Position numbers and translations under genes: made by a program. Below are positions 26,269 through 36,658 of a DNA stretch of 59,779 nucleotides, piece after piece. Numbering within the stretch: position 1 is the stretch's first letter; every line of letters starts with the position of its first letter. The notes under the pieces were generated by a model, which had not been told where the DNA came from, made no database searches, and was given only the letters and a program-made list of their open reading frames with translations. The DNA is from Flavobacteriaceae bacterium (GTDB lineage Bacteria > Bacteroidota > Bacteroidia > Flavobacteriales > Flavobacteriaceae): assembly GCA_016649715.1 (NCBI GenBank), contig JAENXC010000020.1, positions 1-59,779 of the forward strand, in the 5' to 3' direction.

Positions 26269-26315
26269 CGAAAAACAACAAATAAATAATAGTAATAATC
26301 AATAAATAATTAAAT

Positions 26316-26927
26316 ATGTCTGGGTTAATTGGAAGAAAGATAGGGATGACCAGCATCTTTGACGAGAACGGAAAGAACATTCCGTGTACCGTTATTGAAG
26401 CAGGACCCTGTGTTGTCACCCAAGTCAGAACCATAGAGGTTGACGGGTACAATGCTCTTCAACTTGGTTTCGATGACAAGAAGACTGTAACTAAAGCTGC
26501 CGAAGGGCACGCCAAAAAAGCAGGAACCGTTGCAAAACGCAAAGTCGCCGAATTCAAGGGATTTGAAGAAAACTACAAATTAGGTGACACAATTACTGTG
26601 GAGCATTTTATTGAAGGTGAATTCGTGGATATCGCGGGTACATCTAAAGGTAAAGGTTTCCAAGGGGTTGTAAAGCGTCACGGTTTTGCCGGTGTTGGTC
26701 AAGCCACACACGGGCAGCACAACCGTTTGCGTGCGCCGGGTTCCATTGGAGCTGCATCATATCCTGCGAGAGTTTTCAAAGGAATGCGTATGGCGGGCCA
26801 AATGGGGAACGAAAGAGTAAAAGTTGAAAATTTAAGAGTTTTGAAAGTAGTTCCTGAAAAGAATTTACTTGTGGTTAAAGGAGCAGTTCCTGGCCATAAA
26901 AACGCTTATGTAATGATCGAGAAATAA
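26316..26927 (+). CDS. rplC: 50S ribosomal protein L3
   Basis: 203 residues. Start '[17 protein letters not shown]', and the conserved '[17 protein letters not shown]', '[16 protein letters not shown]' region with the glutamine that is methylated in some bacteria. L3 starts 50S assembly and reaches the peptidyl-transferase centre. Shares one base with rplD (TAATG). Confidence 0.98.
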   Translation: MSGLIGRKIGMTSIFDENGKNIPCTVIEAGPCVVTQVRTIEVDGYNALQLGFDDKKTVTKAAEGHAKKAGTVAKRKVAEFKGFEENYKLGDTITVEHFIEGEFVDIAGTSKGKGFQGVVKRHGFAGVGQATHGQHNRLRAPGSIGAASYPARVFKGMRMAGQMGNERVKVENLRVLKVVPEKNLLVVKGAVPGHKNAYVMIEK

Positions 26928-27556
26928 TGAAGGTAACTGTATTAGACATAAACGGAAAAGACACAGGCCGGAAAGTTGAACTTTCTGCAGATGTGTTCGG
27001 AATAGAGCCTAACAATCACGCTGTTTACCTTGATGTGAAGCAATATCTTGCCAATCAAAGACAAGGAACTCACAAAGCAAAGGAACGCGCTGAGATCTCT
27101 GGTTCTACCAGAAAGATAAAGAAACAAAAAGGAACTGGTACTGCCCGTGCGGGTAGCATCAAGTCTGGTGTATTTAGAGGTGGTGGTAGAATGTTTGGAC
27201 CTCGTCCACGTAGCTACTCTTTTAAATTGAACAAAAACCTGAAACGTTTGGCACGTAAATCTGCCCTATCGATGAAGGCGAATGATAAAGCTATTTTTGT
27301 ACTTGAAGACCTAAATTTTGACGCTCCAAAAACCAAGAGTTTTACTGCGGTTTTGAACAGTTTAGGGCTTAATGACAAAAAATCTTTATTTGTGTTGGGA
27401 GACTTAAATAATAATGTATATTTGTCCTCTCGCAATTTGAAAGGTACCGAAGTTATAACTAACTCACAATTAAGTACTTACAAGATTATGAATGCAAACA
27501 GTTTAGTGCTGTTTGAAGGTTCTTTGGAAGGAATTGAAACAAACTTAAGTAAATAG
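26927..27556 (+). CDS. rplD: 50S ribosomal protein L4
   Basis: 209 residues. The exit-tunnel loop is recognisable: '[17 protein letters not shown]', then '[20 protein letters not shown]'. In enterobacteria L4 also represses its own operon by binding the leader; whether the hairpin upstream of rplC serves such control here is open. Seven bases from rplW. Confidence 0.98.
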   Translation: MKVTVLDINGKDTGRKVELSADVFGIEPNNHAVYLDVKQYLANQRQGTHKAKERAEISGSTRKIKKQKGTGTARAGSIKSGVFRGGGRMFGPRPRSYSFKLNKNLKRLARKSALSMKANDKAIFVLEDLNFDAPKTKSFTAVLNSLGLNDKKSLFVLGDLNNNVYLSSRNLKGTEVITNSQLSTYKIMNANSLVLFEGSLEGIETNLSK

Positions 27557-27563
27557 AAACAAG

Positions 27564-27854
27564 ATGAACATCTTAATTAAACCTATAATTACGGAAAAAG
27601 CTACCAAAGCTGCTGAAGACAAAAATGTTTTTGGCTTTGTAGTAAACCCAAAGGCGAATAAGGTAGAAATCAAGAAAGCGGTGGAAGCTGCTTACGGAGT
27701 TTCTGTTGAAAAAGTTCGCACAATGAATGTCCGCCCTGATAGGAAGACCCGTTTTACAAAAACAGGTGTCCAAACTGGTAAAACGAACGCTTATAAAAAA
27801 GCAATCGTACAGGTGGCGGAAGGTGATACAATAGATTTTTACAGCAACATCTAA
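27564..27854 (+). CDS. rplW: 50S ribosomal protein L23
   Basis: 96 residues. 'ILIKPIITEKATKAAE' start and 'FVVNPKANKVEIKKAVEAAYGV' are standard for L23, which lies at the tunnel exit and docks trigger factor and the signal recognition particle. The C-terminal end 'EGDTIDFYSNI' is as in other flavobacteria. 26 bases before rplB. Confidence 0.98.
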   Translation: MNILIKPIITEKATKAAEDKNVFGFVVNPKANKVEIKKAVEAAYGVSVEKVRTMNVRPDRKTRFTKTGVQTGKTNAYKKAIVQVAEGDTIDFYSNI

Positions 27855-27880
27855 GGGAACTTAGATTTAATTAGACACAA

Positions 27881-28705
27881 ATGTCAGTAAGAAAATTAAA
27901 ACCAATCACCCCAGGTCAGCGTTTTAGGGTTGTAAATGGTTTTGACGCCATTACAACCGATAAGCCGGAGAAGTCTTTACTTGCTCCGAACAAACGATCT
28001 GGTGGTAGAAACAGTCAAGGAAAAATGACCATGCGCTACATAGGTGGTGGTCATAAGAAGAAATATCGAATTATCGATTTTAAACGTGACAAAGCGGGAA
28101 TTCCTGCTACTGTTGCCAGTATTCAATACGATCCAAACCGTACTGCGTTTATCGCGCTTTTGAACTATCAAGATGGTGAAAAGCGATATATAATTGCACA
28201 GAACGGACTACAAGTTGGGCAAAACATCCTTTCGGGTGAAGGCGTATCTCCAGAAATTGGAAACGCAATGCCACTTTCAGCTATTCCATTAGGTACTATT
28301 ATTTCCTGCATCGAGCTTCGTCCCGGGCAAGGAGCTATTATGGCGCGTAGCGCTGGTGCTTTCGCACAATTAATGGCTCGTGATGGAAAATATGCTACCG
28401 TAAAACTTCCTTCAGGTGAAACCCGATTGATATTGGTAAACTGTATGGCTACCATTGGTGCCGTTTCAAACAGTGACCACCAATTATTGGTTTCTGGTAA
28501 AGCCGGTAGAAGCAGATGGTTGGGTAGAAGACCACGTACAAGACCAGTAGTGATGAACCCAGTAGATCACCCAATGGGTGGTGGTGAGGGCCGCGCTTCA
28601 GGAGGTCACCCACGTTCTAGAAAAGGTATCCCTGCAAAAGGTTACAGAACCCGTACTAAAACGAAAGCAAGTAATAAATATATCTTAGAACGAAGAAAGA
28701 AATAA
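27881..28705 (+). CDS. rplB: 50S ribosomal protein L2
   Basis: 274 residues. Hallmark C-terminal segment '[20 protein letters not shown]', which carries the histidine near the peptidyl-transferase centre. Also '[15 protein letters not shown]' near residue 57. L2 joins the subunits and binds 23S domain IV. Three bases before rpsS. Confidence 0.98.
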   Translation: MSVRKLKPITPGQRFRVVNGFDAITTDKPEKSLLAPNKRSGGRNSQGKMTMRYIGGGHKKKYRIIDFKRDKAGIPATVASIQYDPNRTAFIALLNYQDGEKRYIIAQNGLQVGQNILSGEGVSPEIGNAMPLSAIPLGTIISCIELRPGQGAIMARSAGAFAQLMARDGKYATVKLPSGETRLILVNCMATIGAVSNSDHQLLVSGKAGRSRWLGRRPRTRPVVMNPVDHPMGGGEGRASGGHPRSRKGIPAKGYRTRTKTKASNKYILERRKK

Positions 28706-28708
28706 GTT

Positions 28709-28987
28709 ATGGCAAGATCGTTAAAAAAAGGACCGTTCGTTCATTACAAATTAGATAAGAAAGTTCAACAAAATGTTGATGATAACAAGAAGACCGTAAT
28801 CAAAACTTGGTCACGTGCTTCTATGATTACTCCAGATTTTGTTGGCCAAACCATCGCTGTACACAACGGGCGCCAATTTGTTCCTGTGTATGTAACAGAA
28901 AACATGGTTGGGCATAAACTAGGAGAATTTTCACCTACAAGATCATTCCGTGGTCACGCAGGTGCTAAAAACAAAGGAAAAAAATAA
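28709..28987 (+). CDS. rpsS: 30S ribosomal protein S19
   Basis: 92 residues. '[15 protein letters not shown]' start, '[30 protein letters not shown]' type core and '[15 protein letters not shown]' identify S19, which pairs with S13 in the 30S head. Six bases before rplV. Confidence 0.98.
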   Translation: MARSLKKGPFVHYKLDKKVQQNVDDNKKTVIKTWSRASMITPDFVGQTIAVHNGRQFVPVYVTENMVGHKLGEFSPTRSFRGHAGAKNKGKK

Positions 28988-28993
28988 TAGGCC

Positions 28994-29404
28994 ATGGGAG
29001 TTCGTAAAAGAGAAAGAGCAGAAGCAACCAAGGAAGCAAAGAAGACAATGTACTTTGCCAAATTGAACAATTGCCCCACTTCACCAAGAAAAATGCGTTT
29101 AATGGCAGACTTGGTTCGTGGTGAAAAAATAGACAAAGCACTTAGTATTTTGAAGTTTAGTTCAAAAGAATCTTCACGCAAATTGGAGAAACTACTTTTG
29201 TCTGCCATCAATAACTGGCAACAAAAGAACGAAGACGCTTCAGTAGAAGATGCAGATCTTTTTGTTAAGGAAATCCGTGTGGACGGGGGAACAATGTTGA
29301 AAAGACTACGCCCAGCACCGCAAGGCCGCGCACACAGAATTAGAAAGCGCTCCAACCACGTAACACTGGTATTGGCAGCTAACGATAACACACAAAGCAA
29401 GTAA
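28994..29404 (+). CDS. rplV: 50S ribosomal protein L22
   Basis: 136 residues, with an N-terminal basic extension '[17 protein letters not shown]' before the usual start region '[22 protein letters not shown]'. The extended loop '[22 protein letters not shown]' lines the exit tunnel and is where macrolide-resistance changes occur; it looks normal. Four bases before rpsC. Confidence 0.98.
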   Translation: MGVRKRERAEATKEAKKTMYFAKLNNCPTSPRKMRLMADLVRGEKIDKALSILKFSSKESSRKLEKLLLSAINNWQQKNEDASVEDADLFVKEIRVDGGTMLKRLRPAPQGRAHRIRKRSNHVTLVLAANDNTQSK

Positions 29405-29408
29405 TTAA

Positions 29409-30143
29409 ATGGGACAGAAGACAAATCCAATCGGAAATCGCCTGGGTATCATTAGAGGTTGGGAATCCAACTGGTACGGAGGCAACGACTACGGCGATAA
29501 ACTTGCCGAAGACGACAAGATCAGGAAATACATCCACGCTCGTTTAAGTAAAGCTAGTGTGAGTAGAGTAATTATTGAGCGTACGCTTAAGCTTGTAACC
29601 GTTACTATAACCACTGCCCGTCCCGGTATCATTATCGGTAAAGGTGGCCAGGAAGTAGACAAGCTAAAAGAAGAGCTTAAGAAAATTACAGATAAAGATG
29701 TACAGATCAACATCCACGAGATCAAAAGACCTGAGCTTGATGCATTTTTGGTAGCTGCAAGTATTGCGCGCCAAATTGAAAGCCGTATTTCATACCGTCG
29801 TGCAATAAAAATGGCGATTGCGGCAACAATGCGTATGAATGCGGAAGGTATTAAATGTCAAATTTCAGGACGTTTGAACGGCGCTGAAATGGCACGTTCA
29901 GAATCTTACAAAGAAGGTCGTATCCCTTTATCAACTTTTAGAGCCGATATTGACTACGCTTTAGTTGAGGCACACACTACTTATGGTAGATTGGGTGTTA
30001 AAGTATGGATTATGAAAGGCGAAGTATATGGAAAGAGAGAACTTTCCCCACTAGTTGGTCTTGCCACTGGCAAAACTAAGAGTGGTGGTGGAAAAGGAGC
30101 TCCAGCAGGACGCGGTGGCAACAAAGCACGTCGCAGAAAGTAA
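29409..30143 (+). CDS. rpsC: 30S ribosomal protein S3
   Basis: 244 residues. KH domain with '[14 protein letters not shown]' near 77 and the C-terminal '[26 protein letters not shown]' signature. The last 25 residues are Gly/Lys/Arg-rich. S3 forms the messenger entry site with S4 and S5. 18 bases before rplP. Confidence 0.98.
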   Translation: MGQKTNPIGNRLGIIRGWESNWYGGNDYGDKLAEDDKIRKYIHARLSKASVSRVIIERTLKLVTVTITTARPGIIIGKGGQEVDKLKEELKKITDKDVQINIHEIKRPELDAFLVAASIARQIESRISYRRAIKMAIAATMRMNAEGIKCQISGRLNGAEMARSESYKEGRIPLSTFRADIDYALVEAHTTYGRLGVKVWIMKGEVYGKRELSPLVGLATGKTKSGGGKGAPAGRGGNKARRRK

Positions 30144-30161
30144 TTTTTTAAATAGAAGAAA

Positions 30162-30581
30162 ATGTTACAACCTAAAAGAACAAAGTACCGTAAACAAATG
30201 AAAGGCCGTATGAAAGGCGATGCCGGTCGTGGCAACCAGCTAGCATACGGAACCTTCGGTATAAAATCGTTGGAATCAGAATTTCTTACGGCAAGACAAA
30301 TTGAAGCTGCTCGTATTGCCGCTACCCGTTTTATGAAAAGAGAAGGTTCTATCTGGATTATGATTTTTCCAGATAAACCAATCACCAAAAAACCTCTTGA
30401 AGTACGTATGGGTAAAGGTAAAGGTGCTGTAGAATATTACGCTGCTGTGGTTAAACCAGGAAGAATGCTTTTCGAAGTATCTGGTGTTACACTTGAAACA
30501 GCAAAAGAAGCATTGCGCCTTGCAGCACAAAAGCTTCCAGTTAAAACTAAATTTGTAATGTCTCGGGATTTCCAAGCATAA
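30162..30581 (+). CDS. rplP: 50S ribosomal protein L16
   Basis: 139 residues. '[19 protein letters not shown]' start and '[16 protein letters not shown]', '[21 protein letters not shown]' core are those of L16, which positions the A-site tRNA. Followed by an unusually long 103-base spacer before rpmC. Confidence 0.98.
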   Translation: MLQPKRTKYRKQMKGRMKGDAGRGNQLAYGTFGIKSLESEFLTARQIEAARIAATRFMKREGSIWIMIFPDKPITKKPLEVRMGKGKGAVEYYAAVVKPGRMLFEVSGVTLETAKEALRLAAQKLPVKTKFVMSRDFQA

Positions 30582-30684
30582 TTTTTTTGAACGATGAAAT
30601 GAGCCTTATCGAAAATCTTATTTCTTATCAAAATATATTTTAGGCGAATTCCATTTGACAATTAAAAAAACAATAATCTGACAA

Positions 30685-30876
30685 ATGAAACAATCAGAAA
30701 TTAAAAAAGCAACAACGGCAGAACTTCAGGAAGCATTCGCTGACTCAAGAAAGGCCTATTCAGACCTTAAAATGGCACATACCATTTCACCGTTGGAAAA
30801 CCCAGTTCAACTAAGATCTCAAAGAAGAGTCATAGCACGAATAGCGACCGAACTAACTAATAGAGAAGTGCAATAA
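30685..30876 (+). CDS. rpmC: 50S ribosomal protein L29
   Basis: 63 residues, a two-helix protein: 'MKQSEIKKATTAELQEAFAD' and 'LRSQRRVIARIATELTNRE'. L29 sits beside L23 at the tunnel exit. The spacer 30582-30684 before it holds no clear repeat or hairpin. Confidence 0.97.
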   Translation: MKQSEIKKATTAELQEAFADSRKAYSDLKMAHTISPLENPVQLRSQRRVIARIATELTNREVQ

Positions 30877-30891
30877 TTGTACAGCTGAAAG

Positions 30892-31155
30892 ATGGAAGAA
30901 ATTAAAAGAAACTTAAGAAAAGAACGTATAGGCGTAGTAACCAGCAACAAAATGGACAAATCCATTGTAGTTGCAGAGGTGAAAAAAGTAAAACACCCTA
31001 TGTACGGAAAGTTCGTGTTGAAAACGAAAAAATACGTAGCACACGACGAGACAAACAATTGCAACGAAGGCGATACTGTAAAGATCATGGAAACAAGACC
31101 TTTGAGTAAAACCAAATGTTGGAGATTAGTAGAAATAATTGAAAGAGCGAAGTAA
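30892..31155 (+). CDS. rpsQ: 30S ribosomal protein S17
   Basis: 87 residues. '[19 protein letters not shown]' and '[19 protein letters not shown]' are the S17 OB-fold motifs; '[17 protein letters not shown]' follows. S17 binds the 16S 5' domain early in assembly. Two bases before rplN. Confidence 0.98.
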   Translation: MEEIKRNLRKERIGVVTSNKMDKSIVVAEVKKVKHPMYGKFVLKTKKYVAHDETNNCNEGDTVKIMETRPLSKTKCWRLVEIIERAK

Positions 31156-31157
31156 TT

Positions 31158-31526
31158 ATGTTACAACAAGAATCAAGACTCAAAGTCGCAGATAATACCG
31201 GTGCTAAGGAAGTACTTACCATCCGTGTATTGGGCGGAACAAAAAGAAGGTATGCTTCTATTGGTGATAAAATTGTAGTTTCTGTTAAAGAAGCAACACC
31301 AAACGGAAGCATTAAAAAAGGCGCTGTTTCCACAGCAGTGGTAGTACGCACTGTTAAGGAAATAAGAAGAGCTGATGGTTCTTACATCCGTTTCGACGAC
31401 AATGCTTGTGTCCTTTTGAACCCACAAGGGGAAATGAGAGGAACACGTGTTTTCGGCCCGGTTGCAAGAGAGCTTCGCGACAAACAATTTATGAAAATAG
31501 TATCATTGGCACCAGAGGTGCTTTAA
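31158..31526 (+). CDS. rplN: 50S ribosomal protein L14
   Basis: 122 residues. '[27 protein letters not shown]' type start and '[27 protein letters not shown]' type end are exact L14 features. It forms an intersubunit bridge. One base before rplX. Confidence 0.98.
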   Translation: MLQQESRLKVADNTGAKEVLTIRVLGGTKRRYASIGDKIVVSVKEATPNGSIKKGAVSTAVVVRTVKEIRRADGSYIRFDDNACVLLNPQGEMRGTRVFGPVARELRDKQFMKIVSLAPEVL

Positions 31527-31527
31527 T

Positions 31528-31854
31528 ATGAAAACTAAGATGGCAAAGCTTAAAATAAAATCAGGCGATACAGTAGTAGTTACCGCCGGAGACCACAAAG
31601 GGTCCGAAGGTAAAGTGATGAAAATATTCCTTGACAAAAACAAAGCAATCGTAGAAGGAGTGAACATGGTTTCAAAACATGAGAAACCAAGTGCAAAAAA
31701 CCCACAAGGTGGAATTGCAAAAAAAGAAGCTCCTATCCATATTTCAAACCTTTCATTGGTTGATCCAAAATCTGGAAAAGCTACACGTGTAGGGTACAAA
31801 ACCGAAAATGGTAAAAAAGTACGATTTTCAAAACAATCGAATCAAGTAATATAG
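31528..31854 (+). CDS. rplX: 50S ribosomal protein L24
   Basis: 108 residues from the ATG at 31528. A second ATG at 31540 (reading '[14 protein letters not shown]') would give 104 residues, closer to the usual L24 start. I keep the first because it is one base after the rplN stop, but the choice is open. KOW motif '[15 protein letters not shown]' near 20. L24 begins 50S assembly. Confidence 0.97.
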   Translation: MKTKMAKLKIKSGDTVVVTAGDHKGSEGKVMKIFLDKNKAIVEGVNMVSKHEKPSAKNPQGGIAKKEAPIHISNLSLVDPKSGKATRVGYKTENGKKVRFSKQSNQVI

Positions 31855-31856
31855 TT

Positions 31857-32408
31857 ATGGCATATTCACCAAGACTTAAAGAAGAGTACAAAAGTAGAGT
31901 GATCAATGCACTCACAGACGAATTTGGTTACAAAAACGTCATGCAGGTACCAAAATTGGAGCGTATTGTTGTTTCCCGCGGTGTGGGTGCAGCAGTAGCT
32001 GACAAAAAACTTATTGACTATTCAGTTGATGAGTTTACAAAGATAACCGGGCAAAAAGCGATTTCAACAAACTCTAAAAAAGACGTTGCAAACTTCAAAC
32101 TTCGTAAAGGCATGCCTATTGGTGTGAAAGTTACGTTGCGCGGAGAGCGTATGTACGAATTTTTGGATAGGTTGGTTACTTCGGCTTTGCCAAGGGTACG
32201 TGACTTTAACGGAATTAAAGCAACCGGTTTTGACGGAAGAGGAAATTACTCTTTGGGAATCACCGAGCAAATTATCTTCCCAGAAATCGATATCGATAAA
32301 GTGAAGAAAATTGAAGGAATGAACATTACGTTCATCACTTCGGCAGCTACCGATAAAGAAGCGAAATCATTATTACAAGAATTGGGACTACCCTTTAAAA
32401 AGAACTAA
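31857..32408 (+). CDS. rplE: 50S ribosomal protein L5
   Basis: 183 residues. '[21 protein letters not shown]' type start region, '[26 protein letters not shown]' type core, and '[16 protein letters not shown]'. L5 carries 5S rRNA and touches the P-site tRNA. Three bases before rpsN. Confidence 0.98.
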   Translation: MAYSPRLKEEYKSRVINALTDEFGYKNVMQVPKLERIVVSRGVGAAVADKKLIDYSVDEFTKITGQKAISTNSKKDVANFKLRKGMPIGVKVTLRGERMYEFLDRLVTSALPRVRDFNGIKATGFDGRGNYSLGITEQIIFPEIDIDKVKKIEGMNITFITSAATDKEAKSLLQELGLPFKKN

Positions 32409-32411
32409 GAG

Positions 32412-32681
32412 ATGGCTAAAGAATCAATGAAAGCCCGCGAGGTTAAAAGACAAAAAACGGTGGCAAAATATGCAGCCAAGCGCAAAGCTTTAAAAGAAGC
32501 TGGCGATTGGGAAGGTTTGCAAAAACTACCAAAAAATGCCTCCCCAGTTCGTTTGCACAACCGTTGCAAACTTACCGGAAGACCAAGAGGGTATATGCGA
32601 ACTTTTGGAGTTTCACGTGTAATGTTCCGTGAAATGGCAAATTCAGGGTTAATTCCAGGAGTGCGTAAAGCATCTTGGTAA
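32412..32681 (+). CDS. rpsN: 30S ribosomal protein S14 (zinc-free type)
   Basis: 89 residues, the long form. It lacks the two CXXC pairs of the short zinc-binding form; only one cysteine is present, in '[13 protein letters not shown]'. This fits the C-minus S14 type, which does not need zinc. Followed by a 99-base spacer with hairpins. Confidence 0.97.
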   Translation: MAKESMKAREVKRQKTVAKYAAKRKALKEAGDWEGLQKLPKNASPVRLHNRCKLTGRPRGYMRTFGVSRVMFREMANSGLIPGVRKASW

Positions 32682-32780
32682 GAACAGGTTTTTCTGTTCA
32701 AAAAGAAAAAGTATAAATTGGTTGAAGGTTCAGTCCCGAAGGTTCGGGAGTCTGAAAACCACTTCCGCAAATTCAAATAA
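32682..32780. repeat. Spacer with two hairpins between rpsN and rpsH
   Basis: GAACAG-GTTTTT-CTGTTC at 32682-32699 and TCCCGAA-GG-TTCGGGA near 32733-32748, the latter inside a wider imperfect stem (GGTTCAG / CTGAAAACC). No T-run follows, so these are not typical terminators. They could be processing sites or inserted palindromes. Confidence 0.5.
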
Positions 32781-33182
32781 ATGAATACAGATCCAATTTC
32801 AGATTATCTAACACGTGTTAGAAACGCTGCAAAAGCAGGACATCGCGTAGTAGAGATTCCAGCTTCAAATCTTAAAAAGGAGATTACAAAAATCCTTTTT
32901 GATCAAGGTTACATTCTGAGCTACAAATTTGATGACGAAAGTACCCCACAAGGTATCATCAAAATTGCGTTGAAATACGACAAGCTTTCCAAAGAATCGG
33001 TAATCAAGAAAATTCAAAGAATAAGTAAACCCGGTTTACGTAAATACGCAAGTTCAACAGAACTTCCTCGTGTGCTTAACGGTCTTGGTATTGCTATTGT
33101 TTCAACTTCTTCGGGAGTAATGACAGGCAAACAGGCAAAAGCACAGAATGTAGGTGGCGAAGTATTGTGTTACGTTTACTAA
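32781..33182 (+). CDS. rpsH: 30S ribosomal protein S8
   Basis: 133 residues. 'MNTDPISDYLTRVRNAAKAGH' type start and the 'STSSGVMTGKQAKAQNVGGEVLCYVY' end are typical. S8 binds helix 21 of 16S rRNA and in enterobacteria represses the spc operon. 15 bases before rplF. Confidence 0.98.
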   Translation: MNTDPISDYLTRVRNAAKAGHRVVEIPASNLKKEITKILFDQGYILSYKFDDESTPQGIIKIALKYDKLSKESVIKKIQRISKPGLRKYASSTELPRVLNGLGIAIVSTSSGVMTGKQAKAQNVGGEVLCYVY

Positions 33183-33197
33183 AAAATAGACAAAGAA

Positions 33198-33743
33198 ATG
33201 TCAAGAATAGGTAAAAACCCGGTAGCAATCCCACAAGGAGTTACAGTTGATATAAAAGACAACGTAATTACCGTAAAAGGAAAATTAGGCGAGTTAACTC
33301 AGGAATATGATTCTGATATAACCGTAAAAGTAGAAGACGGACACGTATTGGTTGAACGCCCTTCAGATTCTAAAGACCACACTGCAAAGCACGGTCTTTA
33401 CAGATCTTTGATCAACAATATGATTGAAGGTGTAAGCAAAGGATGGACCAAGGATTTGGAATTGGTAGGTGTGGGTTACCGTGCCAGCAACCAAGGACAA
33501 AGATTGGATTTGGCTTTAGGATTTTCACACAACATCGTTTTGGACATCGCTCCAGAAGTAAAAGTGGAAACCGTATCTGATAAAGGTAAAAACCCAATCA
33601 TAAAACTAACTTCACACGACAAACAATTAGTAGGACAAGTAGCGGCAAAAATCCGCGCTTTCCGTAAACCAGAACCTTACAAAGGAAAAGGGATTAAGTT
33701 TGTTGGTGAACAATTAAGAAGAAAAGCAGGTAAATCTGCATAA
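33198..33743 (+). CDS. rplF: 50S ribosomal protein L6
   Basis: 181 residues. '[17 protein letters not shown]' start and '[23 protein letters not shown]' end, two repeats of the L6 fold. It lies near the GTPase-associated site. 11 bases before rplR. Confidence 0.98.
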   Translation: MSRIGKNPVAIPQGVTVDIKDNVITVKGKLGELTQEYDSDITVKVEDGHVLVERPSDSKDHTAKHGLYRSLINNMIEGVSKGWTKDLELVGVGYRASNQGQRLDLALGFSHNIVLDIAPEVKVETVSDKGKNPIIKLTSHDKQLVGQVAAKIRAFRKPEPYKGKGIKFVGEQLRRKAGKSA

Positions 33744-33754
33744 CAAATAGAGTT

Positions 33755-34111
33755 ATGGCATTATCAAAGTACGAAAGAAGAGAGCGCTTGCGCATGCGAA
33801 TCAGAAAAACGGTTGAGGGGACCGAAAGTCGCCCACGTTTGGCTGTTTTCCGCAGCAACAAAGAAATATACGCTCAGATTATTGACGATGTAAATGGGAA
33901 GACCATTACCGCCGCATCTTCAAGAGATAAAGACATTGACGCTTCAAAAGTAAACAAAACTGAAGCTGCAAAGTTAGTAGGAAAAGCAATCGCAGAAAAA
34001 GCTGTTAAAGCGGGTGTTGACACCATTGCTTTTGACAGGGGCGGTTACCTATACCACGGAAGAGTAAAATCATTAGCTGAAGGTGCACGCGAAGGTGGCC
34101 TTAAATTCTAA
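33755..34111 (+). CDS. rplR: 50S ribosomal protein L18
   Basis: 118 residues. '[24 protein letters not shown]' and the end '[26 protein letters not shown]' contain the usual L18 signatures. Binds 5S rRNA with L5. Eight bases before rpsE. Confidence 0.98.
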   Translation: MALSKYERRERLRMRIRKTVEGTESRPRLAVFRSNKEIYAQIIDDVNGKTITAASSRDKDIDASKVNKTEAAKLVGKAIAEKAVKAGVDTIAFDRGGYLYHGRVKSLAEGAREGGLKF

Positions 34112-34119
34112 GTCATATT

Positions 34120-34644
34120 ATGTATCGAGATTATAAAAACGTAGAATTAGTAAAACCAGGAGGTCTTGAATTGAAAGACCGTTTGGTAGGTGTACAACGT
34201 GTAACCAAGGTGACCAAAGGTGGTCGTGCCTTCGGATTTTCAGCTATTGTTGTTGTTGGAGACGAAAAAGGAGTGGTTGGTCAAGGTCTTGGGAAATCCA
34301 AGGATGTTGCTAGTGCAATAGCAAAAGCTATTGAGGATGCCAAGAAAAACTTGGTCCGCATCCCACTTAACAAAGTGACTCTTCCACACGAACAAAAAGG
34401 AAAATACGGCGGAGCCCGAGTTAATCTTCTTCCAGCTGCGCCTGGTACCGGAGTAATTGCTGGTGGTGCCGTACGTGCCGTATTGGAAGCAGTAGGAGTT
34501 CACGATGTATTGTCAAAATCTCAAGGATCTTCCAACCCACACAACGTGGTAAAAGCAACCTTTGATGCCCTTTTGCAAATGCGAAGCGCACAAACCGTTG
34601 CCAACCAACGTGGAATTTCACTTGAAAAAGTATTCAAAGGATAA
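34120..34644 (+). CDS. rpsE: 30S ribosomal protein S5
   Basis: 174 residues. Double-stranded RNA-binding-type core '[19 protein letters not shown]' and '[21 protein letters not shown]', then '[22 protein letters not shown]'. S5 helps decoding accuracy and unwinding of messenger at entry. 11 bases before rpmD. Confidence 0.98.
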   Translation: MYRDYKNVELVKPGGLELKDRLVGVQRVTKVTKGGRAFGFSAIVVVGDEKGVVGQGLGKSKDVASAIAKAIEDAKKNLVRIPLNKVTLPHEQKGKYGGARVNLLPAAPGTGVIAGGAVRAVLEAVGVHDVLSKSQGSSNPHNVVKATFDALLQMRSAQTVANQRGISLEKVFKG

Positions 34645-34655
34645 ATAGCAGAACG

Positions 34656-34835
34656 ATGGCAAAAATTAAAGTAACAAAGGTAAAGAGCGTTATTAAACGT
34701 CCAAAAAACCAAAAGAGAATCATGGAATCTTTGGGTCTTCGCAAGATGAACCAAACGGTTGAACATGAAGATACGCCAAACATTCTTGGTATGATCAATA
34801 AAGTTAATCACTTGGTTTCAGTTGAAACTAAATAA
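34656..34835 (+). CDS. rpmD: 50S ribosomal protein L30
   Basis: 59 residues, a short gene that is easy to overlook. ATG at 34656, stop TAA at 34833-34835. The protein reads 'MAKIKVTKVKSVIKRPKNQK', then 'TLESLGLRKMN'-like 'IMESLGLRKMNQTVEHED' and 'NILGMINKVNHLVSVE', which are L30 signatures. It fills the expected place between rpsE and rplO, with gaps of 11 and 14 bases. Confidence 0.97.
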   Translation: MAKIKVTKVKSVIKRPKNQKRIMESLGLRKMNQTVEHEDTPNILGMINKVNHLVSVETK

Positions 34836-34849
34836 GGACACACGAAAAA

Positions 34850-35302
34850 ATGGATTTAAGTAACTTACAACCCGCCGCAGGATCGGTGAAAAATCAAGGC
34901 AAGCGAGTAGGTCGCGGACAAGGTTCCGGTAAAGGTGGTACAGCCACCCGCGGACACAAAGGAGCAAAATCACGTTCAGGTTATTCCAAGAAAATTGGAT
35001 TTGAAGGTGGACAAATGCCCCTACAACGTCGTGTGCCGAAGTTTGGATTTACAAACATCAACCGCAAAGAGTACAAAGGAATCAATATTGATACCCTTCA
35101 ACAATTGGTTGATGACAAGAAAATAAAAGATACCGTTGACTTTGAAACCCTATTTGGTTTGGGTCTTGCAGGAAAGAACGAGATGGTGAAGATTTTAGGA
35201 AGAGGAGAGATAAAAGCAAAACTTAAAGTATCTGCGCACAAGTTTACTGCCTCGGCAAAAGAAGCTATTGAAGCTGCCGGAGGCGAAGTAGTAACACTGT
35301 AA
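34850..35302 (+). CDS. rplO: 50S ribosomal protein L15
   Basis: 150 residues. Begins 'MDLSNLQPAAGS', then the Gly-rich basic 'GRGQGSGKGGTATRGHKGAK' and 'GFEGGQMPLQRRVPKFGF', all standard. Late-assembly 50S protein. 12 bases before secY. Confidence 0.98.
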   Translation: MDLSNLQPAAGSVKNQGKRVGRGQGSGKGGTATRGHKGAKSRSGYSKKIGFEGGQMPLQRRVPKFGFTNINRKEYKGINIDTLQQLVDDKKIKDTVDFETLFGLGLAGKNEMVKILGRGEIKAKLKVSAHKFTASAKEAIEAAGGEVVTL

Positions 35303-35314
35303 CAAAAACTAAGG

Positions 35315-36658
35315 ATGAAATTTATCGAAACCTTAAAAAATGTTTGGAAAATAGAAGAGTTGCGCAATCGTATTTTGCTTACTCTTGGAATGTTATTGGT
35401 GTACCGTTTTGGTGCGCAAGTAGTACTTCCGGGAATTGATGCAGATATGTTGGCTTCTTTTGCAGGTAAATTCAATGCCGGTGGTATTGGTGGATTGCTA
35501 AACGCATTTACGGGAGGGGCTTTTGCCAATGCTTCTGTTTTTGCATTGGGTATTATGCCATACATTTCTGCCTCCATTGTTGTGCAGTTGATGCAGATTG
35601 CCGTGCCTTATCTTCAAAAATTACAGAAAGAAGGCGAAAGTGGCCGTAAGAAAATCAATCAGATTACCCGTTGGTTAACCATCGGTATCTGTTTGGTACA
35701 AGCGCCAAGTTACCTTGCAGGTCTTCCAGCAATGGGAGTTCCAGCTGAAGCTTTTGTAATGGGACAGAGCATAATGTTCTATGTTTCTTCAGTAATTATA
35801 CTTGTAACTGGAACAGTATTCGCAATGTGGTTGGGTGAAAAAATCACCGATAAGGGTGTTGGTAACGGTATCTCCATACTTATTATGGTGGGTATCATTG
35901 CACGTTTGCCTAAATCATTTGCACAGGAATTTGTTTCAAGAGTTGTAGAATCGAACGGAGGGTTGATTATGATACTCATTGAATTGGTTATCTGGTTTGT
36001 AATTATATTACTTTCAATTATGTTGGTAATGGCAGTGCGTAAGATTCCAGTTCAATATGCAAGAAGAACAGCAAGCGGTGGTTACGAAAAGAATATTTTT
36101 GGAGCACGCCAGTTCATTCCTTTAAAGTTGAACGCTTCCGGAGTAATGCCAATCATCTTTGCACAGGCAATAATGTTTGTTCCTTCGGCAGTTGCTAGTC
36201 TTTCTGAAAGCGATTTCGCTCAAGGAATTCGTGCAGCATTCAGTGATATTTTTGGACTGTGGTACAATCTTGTTTTTGCAATATTGATTATCATATTTAC
36301 CTATTTCTATACTGCAATCACGGTTCCAACCAATAAAATGGCTGATGACCTTAAACGTAGCGGTGGTTTTATTCCCGGCATTAAACCAGGAAGTCAAACT
36401 GGGGAATATTTAGATAAGATCATGTCACAAATAACCCTGCCAGGTTCTGTATTTTTGGCTTTGATCGCAATTGCTCCCGCGTTCGTTGTTAAATTGATGG
36501 GCATTCAGCAAGGTTGGGCATTGTTCTACGGTGGTACATCTCTCCTAATTATGGTGGGTGTGGCTATCGATACTATGCAACAAGTAAACTCGTATTTATT
36601 GAACCGTCATTACGATGGCTTGATGAAAAGCGGTAAAAACAGAAAGGCAGTAGCCTAA
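35315..36658 (+). CDS. secY: Protein translocase subunit SecY
   Basis: 447 residues with ten predicted membrane helices. 'LLVYRFGAQVVLPGID' near 27 and the plug region after it, 'GIMPYISASIVVQLM' near 80, and the cytosolic loops 'RKIPVQYARR' and 'GFIPGIKPGSQT' that contact the ribosome or SecA. It forms the channel of the general secretion pathway. Placed in the spc operon as usual. Confidence 0.98.
   Translation: MKFIETLKNVWKIEELRNRILLTLGMLLVYRFGAQVVLPGIDADMLASFAGKFNAGGIGGLLNAFTGGAFANASVFALGIMPYISASIVVQLMQIAVPYLQKLQKEGESGRKKINQITRWLTIGICLVQAPSYLAGLPAMGVPAEAFVMGQSIMFYVSSVIILVTGTVFAMWLGEKITDKGVGNGISILIMVGIIARLPKSFAQEFVSRVVESNGGLIMILIELVIWFVIILLSIMLVMAVRKIPVQYARRTASGGYEKNIFGARQFIPLKLNASGVMPIIFAQAIMFVPSAVASLSESDFAQGIRAAFSDIFGLWYNLVFAILIIIFTYFYTAITVPTNKMADDLKRSGGFIPGIKPGSQTGEYLDKIMSQITLPGSVFLALIAIAPAFVVKLMGIQQGWALFYGGTSLLIMVGVAIDTMQQVNSYLLNRHYDGLMKSGKNRKAVA

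Larger units (their letters stand above)
26068..26315. other. Long spacer inside the S10 operon with several repeats
   Basis: In order: a small palindrome ACGCAATATATTGCGTCT (26072-26089) of a type common in Bacteroidota, a CCCGAGCTGCGAGCGGAGG patch, the hairpin at 26165-26196, and the CCCTAAAGGG inverted repeat at 26212-26268. No gene is visible. Transcription of rplC may need read-through or a promoter in the last 50 A/T-rich bases; I see no consensus box. Confidence 0.6.

Noticed and set aside
25904-26452. 182-codon minus-strand frame across the rpsJ-rplC gap
   Set aside because: It overlaps rpsJ and rplC and runs through repeats and poly-T tracts. No domain; not a gene.
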